A stretch of DNA of 43,309 bases, from NCBI GenBank assembly GCA_905234485.1, contig CAJOHV010000007.1, positions 1 to 43,309 on the forward strand, given 5' to 3'. This document shows positions 41,582 to 43,309 of this stretch, piece after piece (the first letter of the stretch is position 1; each line of letters begins with the position of its first letter). A program made the translations under genes and the position numbers. This stretch comes from an uncultured Bacteroidales bacterium. Lineage in GTDB: Bacteria > Bacteroidota > Bacteroidia > Bacteroidales > UBA932. The notes beneath the pieces are model-generated. The model had not been told where the DNA came from. It did not search any database and was given only the letters and a program-made list of their open reading frames with translations.

Positions 41582-41607
41582 GGGAGAGCTTCGGCTCTCC
41601 CTTTTTT
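41582..41607. terminator. Terminator shared by the mini-ORF unit and luxS
   Basis: GGGAGAGC-TTCG-GCTCTCCC is a perfect 8-bp stem with a UUCG loop, followed by TTTTTT. The luxS stop codon (41606-41608) lies at its edge. Confidence 0.88.
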
Positions 41608-42100
41608 ACGCGTCGGCGAAGGTTTTGCCGTCCGACAAAACTACTTGCAACTTGGTGTATTCGGAGTGGAAGTCGTTAACTAGACGGTCCAGGTAGCGGG
41701 CGGCTTCGCGCTTGCAGGCGGCGAGGTCGTGAAGGAGGTAATTGCCACAGGTCTCGGGGGTGGTGGCGGGAACAGAAGACTGCTCCAAAATCCACTTAAG
41801 ACACTCAATAGTCAAACCGCGCATATCCTCGACCGAGTATGTCCCGGTCATCACCACATACATGCCCGTGAGGCAGCCCATGGGCCCGACATACACGACG
41901 TCGTCCTTCACTCGGGAATTGCGGAACCAGGTGGCCATCAAGTGCTCCATGCTGTGCATGGCGGCGGGTGCGACGGCGGGTTCCTTGTTGGGCTCGGTGA
42001 TGCGCAGGTCGAAGGTCGTGAAGCCCTTATCCTGGCGACTGACATAGATGCCTGGCTTCAAACGGGTATGGTCGATGGTGAAACTCTGAATGACTTCCAT
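41606..42100 (-). CDS. luxS: S-ribosylhomocysteine lyase (AI-2 synthase)
   Basis: The 164-residue protein splits S-ribosylhomocysteine into homocysteine and the autoinducer-2 precursor. The metal site HSMEH is in APAAMHSMEHLMATWFR (about 48-58) and the catalytic Cys in VGPMGCLTGMYV; the third metal ligand is in the TCGNYLLHDL segment. Length matches the family. It is last in a minus-strand operon, five bases after the membrane-protein gene. Confidence 0.96.
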   Translation of the reverse strand: MEVIQSFTIDHTRLKPGIYVSRQDKGFTTFDLRITEPNKEPAVAPAAMHSMEHLMATWFRNSRVKDDVVYVGPMGCLTGMYVVMTGTYSVEDMRGLTIECLKWILEQSSVPATTPETCGNYLLHDLAACKREAARYLDRLVNDFHSEYTKLQVVLSDGKTFADA

Positions 42101-42104
42101 AGTT

Positions 42105-42617
42105 CTAACCCTTCTTATTCAATAAATAAATGACTCCGACTATCAGCGCCCCGACAAGGCCGTAGGTAATAATAGCATTTAGCAGACCTTCGTGATTCAT
42201 TCGCATCCATAGCAGGCCATAATTGAATGCAAACAGCAGCACTCCTCCTGCCAACCCGATCACCAGCCCCCATACCGTTCCGCCGGCATTATTCTTCCAG
42301 GTGTTTTCCTTGAACGACTTGACAAGCAGATACATGAAGGGGATGAGCCCGACGATAATCGATATTACCAGCGCTATCATCTTTTTGGTGTGCTGCACGG
42401 CCTGGGCCTCTTCGGACTTTCTCTGCGCTTCTTCATAGCGATCCAGCATCTCCCGTTCCTGCGGGGTCATAAGCTGCTCATACATCTTCATGATTTCGTC
42501 GTCCTGGGCATAGGCTGACGCGCACAAGACCCCCGATCGGGTAGGGGATGACACACCAAGAAAAGATGACACCATAGTGGCTACAATCAGCCCTATAATC
42601 AATATGAATCGTTTCAT
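42105..42617 (-). CDS. Small membrane protein with signal peptide, unknown function
   Basis: The 170-residue protein has a signal sequence or first helix (FILIIGLIVATMVSSFLG), a charged helical segment (EIMKMYEQLMTPQEREMLDR), and three further membrane helices (ALVISIIVGLIPFMYLLV, VWGLVIGLAGGVLLFAF, AIITYGLVGALIVGVIYLL). The segment SSPTRSGVLC after the first helix is encoded by a copy of the 25-bp dispersed repeat (42527-42551). The start overlaps the upstream stop by ATGA. Confidence 0.75.
   Translation of the reverse strand: MKRFILIIGLIVATMVSSFLGVSSPTRSGVLCASAYAQDDEIMKMYEQLMTPQEREMLDRYEEAQRKSEEAQAVQHTKKMIALVISIIVGLIPFMYLLVKSFKENTWKNNAGGTVWGLVIGLAGGVLLFAFNYGLLWMRMNHEGLLNAIITYGLVGALIVGVIYLLNKKG
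42527..42551. repeat. Dispersed 25-bp palindromic repeat, copy 3 (inverted)
   Basis: The minus strand reads TCATCCCCTACC then CGATCGGGGGTCT, 22 of 25 bases as in copies 1 and 2, in the signal-proximal part of the small membrane protein gene. Confidence 0.7.
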
Positions 42618-43066
42618 CTGTACCAGATGGAATTAGGATCGTTATCGTTGTAGACGCGTTTGATGGTTAGGGCCCCCTCGGAGTGAGGCGTTACCAGCTG
42701 CGGGCAGCAGCCGACAGCGAGAACAAGTTCGCTAAGGTTCGGACTCTGCACAGCCACGAACTCGAGTTTGTAGTTCGCGCTCAGGTCCACCGTCTTCAGC
42801 TCGCTTTCTCCGAGCCAGACTTTGCGCAGATTCGGAAACTTCTTGAGATCTTCGTAGGTCTTCACTTCGAAGATATGGATGCGGTACACAGTTAAATTCA
42901 AAACAGTCAGCGAATCGGCCTCGGCCTTCGAAAGCACGCCGTCTTCATTAAAATCACCCGACCTCAGCGCGCAGCGCAGCACCTCCGGGTCGGAGAACTT
43001 CAGTTCCTGCGCGAACGCGTTGAAACTGAGCAGCGTCAGGACGGCAATGTATAGGATTTTCTTCAT
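42614..43066 (-). CDS. Secreted leucine-rich-repeat-like protein with an EF-hand-like loop
   Basis: The protein has 150 residues from the ATG at 43066, where a signal peptide begins (MKKILYIAVLTLLSFNAFAQ, Ala-Gln cleavage). A loop DFNEDGVLSKAE has the EF-hand or dockerin spacing of acidic residues. Three or so leucine-rich repeats follow (LKKFPNLRKVWLGESELKTV, YKLEFVAVQSPNLSEL). An upstream start would cross the promoter. It is the first gene of the luxS operon, with TATCTTTG at 43087-43094. Confidence 0.75.
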   Translation of the reverse strand: MKKILYIAVLTLLSFNAFAQELKFSDPEVLRCALRSGDFNEDGVLSKAEADSLTVLNLTVYRIHIFEVKTYEDLKKFPNLRKVWLGESELKTVDLSANYKLEFVAVQSPNLSELVLAVGCCPQLVTPHSEGALTIKRVYNDNDPNSIWYR

Positions 43067-43086
43067 AAACTGATGTGGTTTCTCCA

Positions 43087-43104
43087 CAAAGATAGTTATA
43101 TTTG
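43087..43104. promoter_or_regulatory. Divergent -7 boxes for the luxS operon and the DsbD-like gene
   Basis: The minus strand has TATCTTTG (43087-43094) for the leucine-rich-repeat gene, and the plus strand has TATATTTG (43097-43104) for the gene starting at 43112. The plus transcript would be leaderless or almost so. Confidence 0.5.
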
Positions 43105-43111
43105 AAGAACT

Positions 43112-43309
43112 ATGATTCTGTCGTTCCTGGTAACGCTGCTTTTCCAACTCGCTCCCGCGGTCAAGTGGGAGGCGAAGGTTGATCGCGTGGGGGACGATAA
43201 GTGCGAACTGGTCCTGACCGGTAAGGTAGCGGACGGGTATTACATCCACCCCATGGCGGACAAGGCGGTCGGCGTTAGCCTGGAGCTGGCGGAGAACCTG
43301 ACGCCGCTG
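43112..43309 (+). CDS. Probable DsbD N-terminal-domain protein, cut by window edge
   Basis: The open frame has 66 codons to the window end. A short signal-like N-terminus (MILSFLVTLLFQLAPA) is followed by VKWEAKVDRVGDDKCELVLT and GKVADGYYIHPM. This matches the start of the DsbD alpha domain (Bacteroidota thiol:disulfide interchange proteins), where a VxW strand precedes a G-W/Y-H motif. DsbD moves electrons across the inner membrane to periplasmic thiols. The transmembrane and thioredoxin parts lie beyond the window. Confidence 0.6.
   Translation, partial: MILSFLVTLLFQLAPAVKWEAKVDRVGDDKCELVLTGKVADGYYIHPMADKAVGVSLELAENLTPL

Noticed and set aside
41220..41610. tmRNA or tRNA in the hairpin-rich unit
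   Set aside because: GGTTCGAGT near 41394 resembles a T-loop, but the flanking stems do not pair; no CCA end, acceptor stem or tag peptide ending in LAA was found.

Overview
The window looks like a GC-rich member of the Bacteroidales (Bacteroidota). The gene set fits: a sigma-54-type regulator, LptE, a small conserved gene and SecG in one run; lipoproteins with Bacteroidales-style signal peptides; a fimbrillin-like lipoprotein with a Fib_succ_major-type tail; a DDAH-like arginine deiminase. TAnnTTTG (-7) promoter boxes precede several genes. No rRNA, tRNA or CRISPR array was recognised.

Layout. Positions 1-3757 hold a truncated OmpA-like lipoprotein gene (minus) divergent from the sigma-54 regulator/lptE/small conserved gene/secG run. 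Positions 3810-9112 (minus) hold clpB lacking its N-domain, an intergenic patch of tandem repeats, an IS3-family remnant and a MITE-like element, then comF and an aminopeptidase P gene. The comF reading frame is swollen by repeat-rich insertions.

Positions 9348-28166 are the notable part. A tightly coupled plus-strand operon encodes a MORN-like protein, two TerB-like proteins, a multi-zinc-ribbon protein, a membrane-anchored Ser/Thr kinase, a zinc-ribbon protein with four AAA+ modules, a zinc-ribbon/FHA protein, a PP2C phosphatase and an M48 metalloprotease fused to TerB-like repeats. It runs head-on into a minus-strand set: a YwqG/DUF1963 protein, a membrane KTN/RyR protein, a very large DUF4062 protein whose NTPase domain has lost its P-loop, and a second membrane Rossmann/RyR protein. 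I read this as one phospho-signalling and stress or conflict system. Kinase and phosphatase would set a phospho-mark, FHA would read it, the AAA machine and protease would act on it, and the KTN/RyR and DUF4062 proteins would sense at the membrane. The domains are seen in sequence; the joint function is inference. The second RyR gene is also translationally coupled to a complete arginine-deiminase pathway (DDAH-like deiminase, carbamate kinase, ornithine carbamoyltransferase; 28163-30990).

Positions 31015-38574 (minus) hold a GH2-GH20 fusion lipoprotein broken by a frameshift near its C-terminus, a ROK sugar kinase, a short-chain dehydrogenase and a TPR/LuxR-type membrane regulator. Divergent from the regulator are a small lipoprotein, a 39-residue peptide gene and a fimbrillin-like lipoprotein (38740-40804). 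Positions 40839-41607 are rich in hairpins: a terminator, paired hairpins, a second copy of the MITE-like element with perfect 19-bp ends, and a compact transcription unit with its own promoter, structured leader and mini-ORF. The window ends with a luxS operon (minus) divergent from a truncated gene resembling the DsbD N-terminal domain.
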